From NCBI GenBank assembly GCA_900175165.2, contig FWWN02000642.1:1-39490 (forward strand): 39,490 nt of DNA, given 5' to 3'. The stretch comes from Rhizomucor pusillus (taxonomy: Eukaryota; Mucoromycota; Mucoromycetes; Mucorales; Lichtheimiaceae). Shown here piece by piece: positions 1 to 11,082 of the stretch. The notes beneath the pieces were generated by a model that ran no database searches, was not told the DNA's origin, and saw nothing but the letters and a program-made list of their open reading frames with translations. Made by a program: the position numbers and the translations under genes. Numbering within the stretch: the stretch's first letter is position 1; every line of letters begins with the position of its first letter.

Positions 1-20
1 ATAATAACGAAGAGAATCAA

Positions 21-1092
21 TTATACCTTCTGCCAATTGGAAACATCTTCTACAGACTTGGCGTTGTGAATATTGTTGTTTGCAACGTTTTCTTCCGCTT
101 CTCGGACCTCTGGATTTCAAGCTTTTCTCTTCTCTCGATACTTGGCATTCTTGTACACCATTGCCTTATTATACATATGCTTGGATGAAATTGTCGAAGG
201 CTTTGGTAATGTAAGCAAGTCGTTGCACCTTTGGGAGTTTAGCTCGTCGTTGCCATTGCTACCATCGTCATATCTTCCTCCTTGGTCGATAACGGTTGAA
301 ACCGCTTGTACAGCTCGATATGATGTCGATACTGTTGTAATGATATCGGCACCGTAACTGACGTTTTACGATACCGCAATCGGTCCCACTGAATGCAAGC
401 TTCCTGGACGATCTTGCTGCCTCCTTTTGTAGTCTTGATAGATCCAACACTTCACTTCTGGCTTCATATGCATGGTGCTCTAATGCAGGTCTTGCCATCC
501 TCTCCTGTTCTTTTCCACTGCCCTCTTTGCGATCCTGGTTTTTCATAATCCATTTCGTATGATTAATAGCAGCACGAAAGTCTTTCAAGGCTGGCTGGTT
601 CTTTAGCGCTTTATAATCTGCATCAGCTTTTGTCAGCTGTAATGATTTCAGGTCTGCACGCTTTGCTCCTTCTTGTTTAGCCTTGCTTAATGTTCTAATG
701 GATGTATGCTTTCGCATGTTCAACTCCTTGTTTCTCTCTTGCAACGCCGAAATACGCTCCTCCCATGTCTCGATGCAAGTCATTAAATCGTCTTTTTCCA
801 TTCCATCCAATGGAGTGGGCGTAAAAAACGACTTCTTGCAAGCTTTGGGAGCACCCTTGTTAGTTGCTCCATGGAGCCTTGCAACATTGAATGATGTCAC
901 GTCTATACAGTGTTCAAATTGTAGACCAAGGGTTCTGCATAACTCGTGAATCTTCGCTCTATCGAAAAAGTTGCCAAACCATCTTCCCCGGCATTTCCCG
1001 TCTTCTCTGCTTGGATAAGAGCCTGTAATAATCATGCTTGGACATATGTACCTTTGAAATGAAAACAATATAGACATAGATGTATGAGCCAT
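21..1092 (-). pseudogene. Broken ORF, probably mobile-element derived
   Basis: An open frame runs from 1092 down to 268 (274 codons). It is rich in charged residues, with a coiled-coil-like Lys/Glu stretch in the middle, and ends in a region reading GTDCGIVK. At about 355 the coding-like signal moves to another frame, which runs on to an in-frame TGA at 117-119 and is coding-like beyond it to a TAA at 21-23. A further possible upstream piece starts at an ATG at 1268-1270 and ends at a GT donor near 1194. One frameshift plus one stop in otherwise protein-like sequence suggests a decayed gene. The GTDCG-like motif followed by a basic tail recalls transposase-type proteins amplified in Mucorales, but I cannot name the family. 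It could also be a live gene with an intron that I placed wrongly. Confidence 0.35.
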
Positions 1093-2171
1093 ATCTGATC
1101 AGCACACAGAGGTGGCATGTTGGCTCGTGAAGGGCATACGACCGTCAAATAAGGTTAATGATACTTAGGAAGAAATGAGAAGTTACATTTATTACCGTGT
1201 ACGTATTTCTTGATGGACATTTAGGAACAAAGTCGCTGACGGTTGTCCCTAGTTTCCCTTTTGTTTTCATCCCGGAACACCAGATTTAAATAATGAATAG
1301 CTTGCGTCAGAGATATCATCGTTTGCGTTGACTAGTCGACTTGCATACGCGGCTTTCTTCTTGCCCTGGAAAGCTTGGCCATGGACACGATCAATACAAA
1401 GGAAATAAGTTTCTCTTCATTCTAACGTACTTCTTTTATATCTATGTTCATAACTTACAATTGTTTACAAGCTCCAACATGGTACCAAAGGTAGCCACAA
1501 ACAGTCATTCACTTATGGAGATCTCTAAGCGGCTTCACTTTTAACAATATTTCATAAAGGCATCCCCATGAGACAATACCGCTGGCTGCTCTGATATATG
1601 AATATCCTATTACTATAGTCGAAAGACTAATAAATATCGCTATGCCGGTAACATTTGATCGTACTCGGATTTCTGATGGTTACTCAAAACGCAGGGGGCT
1701 GAAACGTGGTGTAATGTCCCAGCATATACAGCTTTATCATAAATCGATACATACAGTATATGCATAAATACCCTGGATGTTGATGGCAAAACATTGTTGC
1801 AAAGTTGCACAGAACTGAACGCAGCACGAAGCTAAAGGCTGATTCCTATTTGATAAACCGTAGTGGTCAACATCCCAGATTGTTATGCTCAAATTGAGCC
1901 AATGGCCTCTCCTAGAAGCGTTTTCTAAAAGGCTCCAGATGCATTTCTAAGCGCAAAGCTGGGGACGCTTCTTATAAAGATGTATCCGGCAATAACCATT
2001 TTATGTCTATCTTTTTACAGTAATTCAGCCCGAATTGATCTCCACCCCACTTCTCTCTCTTTTTCCCTCTATCTGTCTCTGCCTTTTCTCTGTTGCCTTC
2101 TTGCTTCTTCTCCACCTTTACCAAACGTACGGAATTAGTACCTGCCCTGTGCCCTCGCTTGGTGGAAAGAC
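1093..2171. other. Intergenic stretch upstream of MED25
   Basis: No convincing gene is visible on either strand. The part nearest MED25 (about 2040-2110) is a strongly C/T-rich tract on the plus strand (CTCTCTCTTT, TTCTCTGTTGCC), typical of fungal promoters or 5' leaders. The rest is A/T-rich and contains only short chance ORFs. Confidence 0.5.
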
Positions 2172-5100
2172 ATGACAACCATAACCGCAACCGCCGTCAA
2201 TGCTGCTCTGGCGACGCCTGGTACACAGGGCCAACCGAATCCCGGTCTCCACCATTCACCGCAGATTCCAACTTCGCAACACCACCGACGAGAAGTTGCT
2301 TGTGTCTTTGTAGTCGAGGGGACGGCGCGCATGAAGCCACATATGAATGCTCTCATCGACGCCTACGTGGAGCCCATTTTGAAGTAAGCCTTACAGATTG
2401 GCAGGGTTCTGGAGGATCGCTCACAAATGGCTGTTCGTTTCTGACAGGCAGCTGCGATCGCCGTACTTTACGGACGCTGAAGATCGTCAGAGCAAGACCA
2501 AAGTGACGGTAATAAATGATTTAATACATGTCATGCGTAAAGCTGCATGGTTCTTATTTTGATCTATAGCCCATACTGAGATACGGAATGGTTGTGTTTG
2601 GCGACTACGATCCAGCATCGGCCGTAACCGTGGATAGGAAATATTTCACAAGCGACCTCGGTTTATTCCAACAAGTATTCAGAGCTATCCACTGTGCAAA
2701 CGGTGGCATCTTGAGGAATGCTGCCGGAGAAGGACTCGTAGCAGCCCTAGAGGTATGGATTGGGCAAACGACAGTGTGCCCTGAATTGTCTTGGTAACAA
2801 AGATCCTTACCTCGCAATCTAGCTCTTTGATCAGTACCGAGAAGAAACGGATAAAATCGGTCACGATCCAATCTTGCACTGCATTTTGATATCCAACAGC
2901 TTACCACACCAGAGCGGCACATCTTGCAATTTATCCGAGAAGTATAATAACTTTAAATTCGATGATATAGTGCAAGAAATGAGAAAGGTTTGTGTTGAAA
3001 TTATCGACCAAGGTTCCTTGACAATTATCGATCTCACTTGTCCCTCATTAGCATGATATCCGATTATCGCTGATCACACCTTCCAAAGGATACACAGACT
3101 TTGAACGCCTGGTCGAGAAGGTCAATGAAGGCAAAATCGACTTGCACACACCATCCGAGACAATTTCATCGTCGCATGTTGTGAAGCTTGCAGGATTCAA
3201 GCTTCCCGAGGCTAAACCAGCGAATGCTCCGGATACAACACCAAAACAGCAGGGTATTTTAGGGTGCACTTAGTACAGTGAGCAATCGGGTGTATTGATG
3301 GACTATCGTTGTTAGAAACACCAAAAGCATCTTGGAATGGACACGCTGCATCCAAGAGACTTTCTGAATCCAGTGTAAATGTAACATCACCCCAAGCGTT
3401 ATCGCCTGTAGAACCGAATAAGAGGAGGAAACGAGACAATGTTCCCGGACAAATCGATCTGCCGAAAGCGACGGTTGATCCGGCCAAATTTGCTCAAATG
3501 GAGCAAAAGCATTATGCGTCAGCGAACAATGCCATGCCTACTGCTGCTACCTCTGCGCAGACAGATTCAACAGCCCACCAGACTGTCTCATCGAAACCGC
3601 AACCACTACCTACCCAAACACCCACTCCTCCAAAGATGTCCACGCCGGAACAGCGTATGCAACAACTCCAGCATCCTATGCAAGGACCAGTGCAGCGACC
3701 TCCAATGCCAACCTCTATGCCACAAGTGTCGCAGCAGCAAGTACCTCAATTGCCACAACAGCCGCAACAGACACCACAACAGCAAACACCTGCGCAACAG
3801 CCGGCTCAGCAGCCTACTTCAACGCCACAGCAACCGCAACAACAGCAGCCTGCGCAGCGATTCACACCCAATGCAGCGCAGTTCCAGCAGATTTTGGCGC
3901 AACGACGATATCTCATGTCACTACCTCAATTAAATCCTCAGCAGCGACATCAATTGCAATTAATAAATACAATGATCGGCCAGTTTCTCGAAACGAAACG
4001 GAACGAAGCTGCACAGCAAGGTGACAGCAACGCGAGCGCCAACATTGCTGGCACCATGGCTGCTACCGGGCTGTCATCTCCTATGAACTTTAACAACATG
4101 GCTGCACGCACACCGCCTGGAGTTCCAGACATGAGCAAAGCATCGAGCACGCCTCAGCAAAATCCTGCACAGCTTGCTGCTCAACGAACAATTAGTCCAT
4201 CTAATTCAGCGCTTGCAAATTCTTTGCAACAACAACAACAACAGCAACAGCAACAACAGCGCCTATTGCTAGCAGCACAGATGAATGCACAGCAGCTTGG
4301 GCAGCAAACTCAAGCTTCGCCGCAGCTTCAGATGAACGTAGGAAATACAATGGATCAGCAAGCAAATATGAACCAGAATGCGAGAATGCCAAATCAACCG
4401 CCCGGTTTAGGTCAGCAAGCACAACCACAGCAGCAGCAACAGCAGCAACCCTATCCGACACAGGGACAGCCATTACTGCAGCAACCGCCTGCTTCCCAAC
4501 TCCTCTGGAGAGGACAGATTGTTTGGCACATCAAAGTAGATGATAGATTCCAAGAGTTCAGTTGTCACTGCGGTGCATTTGCAATCACCATGAGAGGCAG
4601 ACAGATAGGTTTGGATGAATAGTAAGTGTTTCACATCGTTTCAATCTCTGCAGTGATATCCAAATTGCTCACATTATTGTTTCCGGGGGGGAAACTAGCC
4701 GTCCGGATGCATGGCCGCAGCGTATTCAGATTACAAAACGATCTCCCTTCCAGCTGGCTCAGCAAACGCTGCAGAAAGAGATTATGGAAAAAGGCACTTT
4801 ATGTCAGTTCCGTATTTTGGATACCAGCAATCAGCAAGATCACAGCAATTTCAATGCGCTGCTAAAGAATCTGGAGCAAAAGAAATATGTTGCTACTGCA
4901 TTGTTCAATCCTGCGCTCGGCGACCAATCCAGCGGTGTTGTTTTAACGTTTTCAGGTGGCAAGCTAATCGGCTTGGTGTTTGCAAAGACACCTGTTCCAG
5001 ATTTCGAGCAGATGCAGACACCGCAAGGTCTTGGCCACAATATGCAGGATATGAGTGGCCTTGCCAATGTAATGATGGGAGCGGGCAACGCAGCAAGTCA

Positions 5101-5500
5101 GCAGTTGTTGCAGAGTTTAAGGCAGGCCCAGGCTCAACAGCAACAACAACAACAGACGCAACCACAGTCGGGCCAAACACCACAAGCTATAATGAACAAC
5201 GCTGCTGCTGCGCTAGGCGGGAGTCCAATGGCACAGATGGCCGGTAAGTTAGAAACTCCTTGATATATATGCTTTCTGGGATACTTATATACTTTTAGGC
5301 GGCAGACCTGGCTTAAATCCCAATAGTTTGCTACTTTCAAACATCAACATCAGCAGCCCGAACGTGACAGGAATGAACATGGGCGGTGCAGAAAACGCAA
5401 TGGCAAATATGGGCAATTTGGCGGCTATGGGTGCAGGTTTTCCAGGCCAGCTAACTCCACAAGCTATACGCGAATTGCAACGAATGATGGTTGCAAAGAG

Positions 5501-5542
<42 letters not shown>

Positions 5543-5591
5543 GCAGCAGCAGCAGCAGCAGCAACAACAACAAAACCCACAGCACATGTGA
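2172..5591 (+). CDS. MED25: Mediator complex subunit 25 (VWA + ACID domains, polyQ)
   Basis: Eight exons: 2172-2383, 2448-2508, 2570-2752, 2823-2987, 3052-3253, 3316-4621, 4699-5243, 5299-5591; 988 residues, all phases consistent. Residues 41 to about 230 form the Med25 von Willebrand A domain (VACVFVVEGTA, YGMVVFGDYD, GGILRNAAGEGLVAALELFD, LITPSKGYTDFERL), closely following animal MED25. About 300-660 is a Gln/Pro-rich linker. From about 668 (LLWRGQIVWH) to 815 (GVVLTFSGGKLIGLVF) lies the activator-interaction (ACID) barrel. The C-terminus holds LTPQAIRELQRMM followed by 24 consecutive Gln. MED25 is a tail-module subunit of Mediator that receives signals from DNA-bound activators; it acts in the nucleus. 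Budding yeast has no MED25. The 3' end converges on PPIH, with 59 bp between stop codons. Confidence 0.93.
5502..5573 (+). repeat. CAA/CAG trinucleotide tract (24 Gln codons)
   Basis: An uninterrupted run of 24 glutamine codons near the 3' end of MED25: CAA units, then a block of CAG, then CAA again. The mixed codons mean it is not a pure CAG microsatellite, but it should still vary in length between strains. A shorter polyQ of about 12 codons lies near 4229-4260 in the same gene. Confidence 0.95.
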
Positions 5592-5650
5592 TGATATCCG
5601 CAAGTAAAAAAGAAAAGCTTTACTATTTCCTCCGTTTTCTTTTCTCCCGT

Positions 5651-6643
5651 TTACATCTGTCCACACTCTATTTTAACCGTTTAGGTTGATTCCACAATTC
5701 ATGCCATTAAAAATAAAAGATTTGCTCTTTTGCTTTGCATACCTGTAATCCGTACTGGTAACTTTGGACGATTGTTCGGTCCTGTTGCTACGTTTTCTAT
5801 AGAGAGAGGATTAGAAGAAAAAAGTACCTACCAACCAGTCTCTTTTACATACCTATCTTTCGAAGAGTCAACAGACCATCGATCAAATGTCCAAATACGA
5901 CATGCTTTCCGTCAAGGAAATCGCATTTGTCGCAGGTAATAAAGAACTAGATGTTAAATTTAGAAAACAATCATCATGTCTCTCGCAATTTTCTTTCAGA
6001 GGGAGCTACCTGGCAGCCATTGGTATTAGGACCAGAGTTGGCCATAGACAGCAATCCTGCTTGCGAGTGCTTTGCAATAAAGTTTTCGTCCTCAAATCGT
6101 TCTCCGTAAATGCTCATGGAGCCTGTTCCATCTCCCTGTGAACCTTTAGAATCACAACGATATCATATCTCGCGGCTAGTTATCAGTTGCTAACCTTTAA
6201 AAAGTCTCCTCCCTGAACCATGAAATCCTTGATTACTCTGAAATGTAATAATCCGAGTGAATATATCACGATGAAATGCGTGAACATTCTCTCTCTCTTT
6301 CTCGACGAACCTGTGGAACAAACAGCCTTTGTAGCCTTGAGGCACACCGTTGCGTCTATCACATGACAAATATGCGTCAATGCAAACGGCCGTTTCCATT
6401 ATTCCAACCATGTTCGCTCCTGCTTACTTGTACTCGCCGGTGCAGAGCTGTCTGGAAAAGCAACGAATAAGTCGATCGCGTTCTCACACACAGCATGCAA
6501 ATCCTAAAATTGATGACTTGCCTAAAGTTCTCTGCAGTCTTGGGAACAATATCCGAGTAGAGTTCCATTTTCATACGTCCCGCAGGGACATCGCCGATGG
6601 AAATGTCAAAGAATACAACAGGCCGCTCTACTTGGTTTTCCAT
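5651..6643 (-). CDS. PPIH: Cyclophilin H, spliceosomal peptidyl-prolyl isomerase
   Basis: Eight exons, from the 5' end: 6518-6643, 6428-6447, 6311-6355, 6195-6237, 6010-6135, 5853-5946, 5743-5796, 5651-5667; 174 residues. It follows human PPIH almost residue by residue: [80 protein letters not shown], and the ending [13 protein letters not shown]. The isomerase residues ([19 protein letters not shown]) are present. In other organisms PPIH binds PRPF4/Prp4 in the U4/U6 snRNP, so a role in tri-snRNP assembly is expected. Exon 2 is only 20 nt and exon 8 only 17 nt. The first donor is GTCATC, weaker than the others. Its stop lies 59 bp from that of MED25, so the 3' UTRs probably overlap. Confidence 0.93.
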
Positions 6644-7585
6644 TTGAGCAAGATCGAGAAACTACAAAGCTGAAGCGCAGTGGCAAAATTCCTGCAACGT
6701 GACTTTTGAGAGAGTCAATGACATTATCCATTTCCCTCTTTTCTCACCACCCAGCCTTTTGTCTATTTTTCATTACTCTAAGTATGGATATTGGAGATAT
6801 TAGCATATCGATATTTTCCTTAACCTAAATATAAATCAGACTCTCAAAACTAAATTTTGAACGTATAATATTCCGGTGCCTCCCAGCGGAAGGAAAGAGA
6901 GAAGAAACAGGCTAAATAGCATAATAATTCTCTTCCTGGAGTAACAAACTGTATGAATCTATGGAGGAATCGAATGGCTCAAGACTGGTCCCAGCTGCGG
7001 CGGTTGACGTCCCTTAATTTGAAAAGGAAGAAGACCCCGAGCTGGTCGACCATGTACGAAACAACAGGACCTGGCTGCGAACTGGTCGAAGGATACCGAC
7101 TTGAAAGATGGCCGCACCAGACATCTTTGATTCATGCGAACAGCTCGAAGAAGTCTTATCGCGCTACATCTATAATTAACGACGCCAATCACGTTGCAGT
7201 GCACTGAAGTACGCGTGCAATTCGACACTGATATGTTCTCAATAACCTTGTTTAAGATCTCTATTGACACATTGACCCATCATGTTCGAGAAACAACATT
7301 CAGCATCACCTTGACTAGGGATATTGTTACCGGATGAACTACTACCCAGTGGCCAAACCGCCTGCATGATCCTTTGTATAGTAATTTTGATTTGCGACTA
7401 TCTGATAGTTGAATATGAGGTTGATCAACTTGTCTGCCATTGCCTTGATATCCATGACCTTACCATTTTCTGCTTCAGGTACATAGGGACGGCCATACCC
7501 AAGATCCCGAGATATCCCAGAAGCAACAGTAAGACCGACACGTGTGATATAAGAAATACACACGTCGAATTGTGTTTTGTGTACC
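6644..7585. other. Region between PPIH and the next gene, no gene established
   Basis: This holds the PPIH promoter and several ORFs of 80-100 codons on both strands (6953-7207 +, 6959-7270 -, 7342-7632 -). Each is covered by a competing frame of equal quality, and I could not chain any into a spliced gene. On the minus strand the part at 7460-7560 (reading RDLGYGRPYVPEAENG) looks protein-like and could splice at a GTAAGG donor to reach a double stop TAGTAG, so a decayed or very short gene remains possible. Confidence 0.3.
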
Positions 7586-8135
7586 ATGGAATCTAGACCA
7601 GTCAACACCGATCGAGATGACTTCGTGTCCAAGCTGCTTCATCTTGATCAGACTGATTTCAACGAGGTATACAGCACGTGTGTAGCTCTGACCAAGAAGA
7701 ATGGTGCAAAAGATACACTCTCCATTTTAAAGGATATTCCACAAGATCGTCTTAACAATCATAAAGAACTTTTTAAAGCGATCTTCATGTACCCCATCAC
7801 GCGTAACAATGGTTCGTGTGATGAACTTACTTAAGGTGCGTTGTAAGTGATATACCAGTTCTTGCAAGAGAGGGTGTCCGATCCGGACTGGCGACTATTG
7901 CACCAATACAGTGTCCAAAGCAACTAGCGAAGCAAGCTCCCAGCAGTGAACGGCAGCTTTCGACAGTTGGCTTCGTGATCTCAGGTACATATGCGTTCTA
8001 TTTGATCATTCTCCTCTATCCTTGCTAATGCGCTCTGTCGTCTTGCTCGCTCTAGGCCTAGAAGCGGAGGCTGCCATTTCCTGCAATAAAAATTTGAGCA
8101 TTGCGCCATGTATCCACACAAGCTTTATTTTGTAA
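7586..8135 (+). CDS. Unrecognised protein, three exons (possible)
   Basis: ATG at 7586; exons 7586-7802, 7859-7984, 8056-8135 join in frame to give 140 residues. The introns have donors GTAACA and GTACAT and acceptors CCAG and CTAG. Exon 1 reads like a soluble helical protein (KLLHLDQTDFNEVYSTCVAL, SILKDIPQDRLNNHKELFKA); exon 2 contains LAREGVRSGLATIAPIQCPK. I recognise no family. The gene could have further upstream exons or continue past 8135: the stretch 8240-8400 is also open and protein-like (APQDFSAKIMQFVWHVKEVM) with a GTGAGG donor after it. Treat the model as provisional. Confidence 0.35.
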
Positions 8136-8581
8136 CACTCATACCCCTCTCACTCTCTTTTTCTTTCTTGTTTTCCTAAAACTTATACTTTTCAATCCTT
8201 TTCTACATCGCGAGTAGTGTGTTTTGTTTTCTTTTCTTTTCAATCTAGAGCTTTACTCTTTTCTAATCTTGAATATCAACCTTGTGACATCGGACTTGGC
8301 AATTTTCCAGATTACTTCGCGTGCTCCACAAGACTTCTCCGCAAAAATCATGCAATTTGTGTGGCATGTAAAGGAGGTCATGGGAGTCAGTGCTTCGGAC
8401 AGTGAGGATGGATGACACCATCCCCGTCCCGTCGGTCAGTACACAAAATGCGCTTGGGATCCCGTCAAAAGGCATAATGGAAAAGAGGTCTCTGTACTTA
8501 TTCCAGCATTCAAGAACAGGCATCGATGAATTAACACGGGATATTACAAAAGAGATATGTTAAGGAAATGCAAAGATGAAA
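8136..8581. other. Gap with possible extra exon
   Basis: Starts with a pyrimidine-rich stretch (8150-8250). The segment 8240-8403 is open in a protein-like frame and could be a terminal exon of the preceding model, spliced at a GTGAGG donor near 8400 to a short last exon that ends around 8475. I could not find a donor that joins it in phase to the exon ending at 8135, so I do not include it in a gene. Confidence 0.3.
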
Positions 8582-10904
8582 TCAATCTAATCTCTGACGC
8601 TGCATAATATCACGGAACAGTTTGTCGTGCATATCTAGCATGATATCATCTGGTACAAAGCTAAAATATGCAGCTACGAGGACCTGGTTGTCCTGCGTTC
8701 GAGAGGAGACGCAGCGGAATCCCTTGGATTCCAGTCCTGCGCATTGCACGATATACGGGGATCGGGGTATCTTGTTGGCAAACGGCGAAGCAGCTCGTAT
8801 CATTTCTTGAGACTATACGATAAATCAGTATATTTAGAAAAATCAAGCACAGGCATAAATTGTAAATAGAAAGGAAGACTTACAACTTCGTGCAATCGTT
8901 TGGTGGACGGCCAACTCCATGCTACATTGTCGAAGGTCCCACCTACCCATTCACTGTACTTCTCGCCTAGTTCCAAAAGCAACCCATGATTTTGAGCACA
9001 CTCTGGCAGGTCCAAGATCGTCGGTGTCATTAAAAGTCCATTGTTGATGTGTAAAAAATGCACCAAGCCCGGATAAGTGGTAGCAAAAGACAAGATGGTG
9101 AAATGCGTCGAAGCTTTTGTCAGCAGGAACGCTGCAAAGTCACTCAGTGCTTCGGCTAAATACGCCTTGAATGCTCTTCCTGTACTGTTTCGAGTCTCGC
9201 CCAGCAGACTCGGTTCCTGTTACACATGTTTAAAAAACGGGAAAAAAGAGGATAAAAATGTCACAATATTTGCTTATTAACTTACTGCACCGTATCGATC
9301 GTTGAAGATGACAGCAGAGTACAGTCCTTCGGTGGCCTGTGCTAGCAAAATTGTGCACGGATCCAAACGTTCTCCAAACTTGACCCAGCGCTTCACCGAT
9401 GTCAGCATCGATGTATCCAAGGTGAACGGCTCGCTTTCCAGCATCAGCGCACCCATCATATTTTTAAGGGACTGTTTGACAGAAACTTTTTCGGAAAGGC
9501 TGTGGCTCCTGGATCGAGAACCGGGAGACGAGTCTGCCGAGGACCTGCGGCGCTCTGTAGTAGTCTGCTGCTGTTGGTGCGGCGGCGTACTGGAAAGATT
9601 GATAAACGGTCGATCATCATCGAATGATAGCAACGCAGATAAGCGCTTGGGTTTGATCTCTGATCTCAGTGGATGCTCGACGCCAAACCGTGAAAGACGT
9701 GTTGATAAATTGTTGCTGCCTTGGCGAGAACTTGCCCAAGATAAGCTCGGTGGCGAGTAGTTGGATGGCGAAAGTGTCACGGAGGATGCTGATTTTTCTG
9801 AAATTTTGTACGGGGCAGATGAGGAGGATGAGTCGGGTGCATATGAAAGCGAGGATTGCTGGCTGGTATCAGACGAAGACGGAGTCAAGGAGGATATGGA
9901 AATAGACTTCCTCGATGATTCATTGCTTTCGTGCGCACGCACGCACACAAATATGCATGTCAGTTAATATAGCTCTGTAAATAGTTGATTTATTGTCTTA
10001 CCTCGGCTGAGCATCCGCTTGTGTTTCGGTCGAGTTTTTGTTTCTTTTAAGCAATTCCAATATAAGACACTTTATAAAGAATAAAGTCTCAGGTGCCATA
10101 TTATCATTTTCATGCAATACATCGTCTGTATTTGGGCATTGAGCTACCAACTTATCGTTCGCAAATAAAAACGCAAAGCTCCATCGAGGATCGTGTTGTT
10201 GTTGATGCTGATACTGCGATGAGCTCTCAAGTCCCAACAGTGCTTTGCCTAATATCGATCGTTTCAAGGGACTCGACGTTCGTCTTGGAGGAGTGAACAG
10301 CGATACAAATCTCGTCGAAGATGTAGTCGTTAAAAATGCACGGTCGCAGCTATCTCTGAGCGCTTCTGATAATCGGTTTTTAAGGTCCTCGTGGAGTTCA
10401 ACCTGTTCCACACATCCAAGCATATCAGGAGAATACAACGGAAGCGTCGTTTCAGATATCAACGGCAGCAGCGATAACGTATTTGATATCGCTGCAGATG
10501 ACAATTTCGACTTTGCCCTCTGCTTGAAGTTCTCCTGCCACTGTGCTCCATGGGTAAATCGTAAGAACCGGTGTATCGTTGCTAAGCAGTGCTGCAAATA
10601 GTCCGGAGGAACAAGCCCTCGCTCTGCTTGGGCTATATACAGCAAATCATGCTTCTAATATCCAACTTAGAAACGAATATACAGGCAATGTTTGCAATGG
10701 TCGACGAACCTCCCAGAATGCAACTGTCTTGCGTCCACATTCCACATAATTTACACGATCGTGGAAGTTTGCTTTCATCATGTCTTTTGTAAGTAAAAGC
10801 GGCAGGAACTGTATCTCTCTCTTGTCGCCGAGGTGTTCGGCAGATTGCTGCGCGGTGTCGTATATGATGGTACCTCCATGGTTTAAGATCAAAACAGAAT
10901 TCAT
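8582..10904 (-). CDS. HPS1: HPS1 homologue, BLOC-3 (Rab32/38 exchange factor) subunit
   Basis: Five exons: 10710-10904, 10002-10654, 9286-9925, 8884-9216, 8582-8812; 683 residues, phases closing exactly (human HPS1 is 700). The N-terminus (MNSVLILNHGGTIIYDTAQQ) matches the first longin domain. A Ser-rich linker occupies about 285-410. The C-terminal part has the most telling match: FTILSFATTYPGLVHFLHIN against the human MVSYLEDFPGLVHFIYVD segment, followed by the third longin-like dom; the chain ends VPDDIMLDMHDKLFRDIMQR. In animals HPS1 pairs with HPS4 to form BLOC-3, which activates Rab32/Rab38 on lysosome-related organelles. Baker's yeast has no BLOC-3, so presence here is notable. HPS4 is not in this window. 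Identity rests on the C-terminal homology and overall architecture. Confidence 0.82.
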
Positions 10905-11082
10905 GGAGTCATTTCACAAGAAGAATATAAAGTTGAAAAAAGACCACTGTCAAAATCGCCCCTTTCTGTCCCTTAAATATTGCAGCAGCCCGTGTGCATA
11001 AAACAGAACCATAACATTTGTTTATTTGGACCTGCGATAACCTTTTAGTTGAAAAGCATATTTATGTCATTCGTTTGCAAAT

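Noticed and set aside
3439..4473. ORFs in other frames of the Gln-rich MED25 exon (His/Arg-rich and Ala/Val-rich)
   Set aside because: Frame shadows of CAG/CAA-rich sequence.
5285..5666. Poly-Cys and poly-Leu ORFs on the minus strand
   Set aside because: They are the antisense frames of the MED25 CAA/CAG tract.
6953..7270. Opposed ORFs of 84 (+) and 103 (-) codons
   Set aside because: Neither has recognisable motifs or usable splice joins; they cannot both be real and I could support neither.
9302..9967. Overlapping plus-strand ORFs of 152, 78 and 68 codons
   Set aside because: Antisense to the Ser-rich linker of the HPS1-like gene, whose frame and splice phases are consistent.
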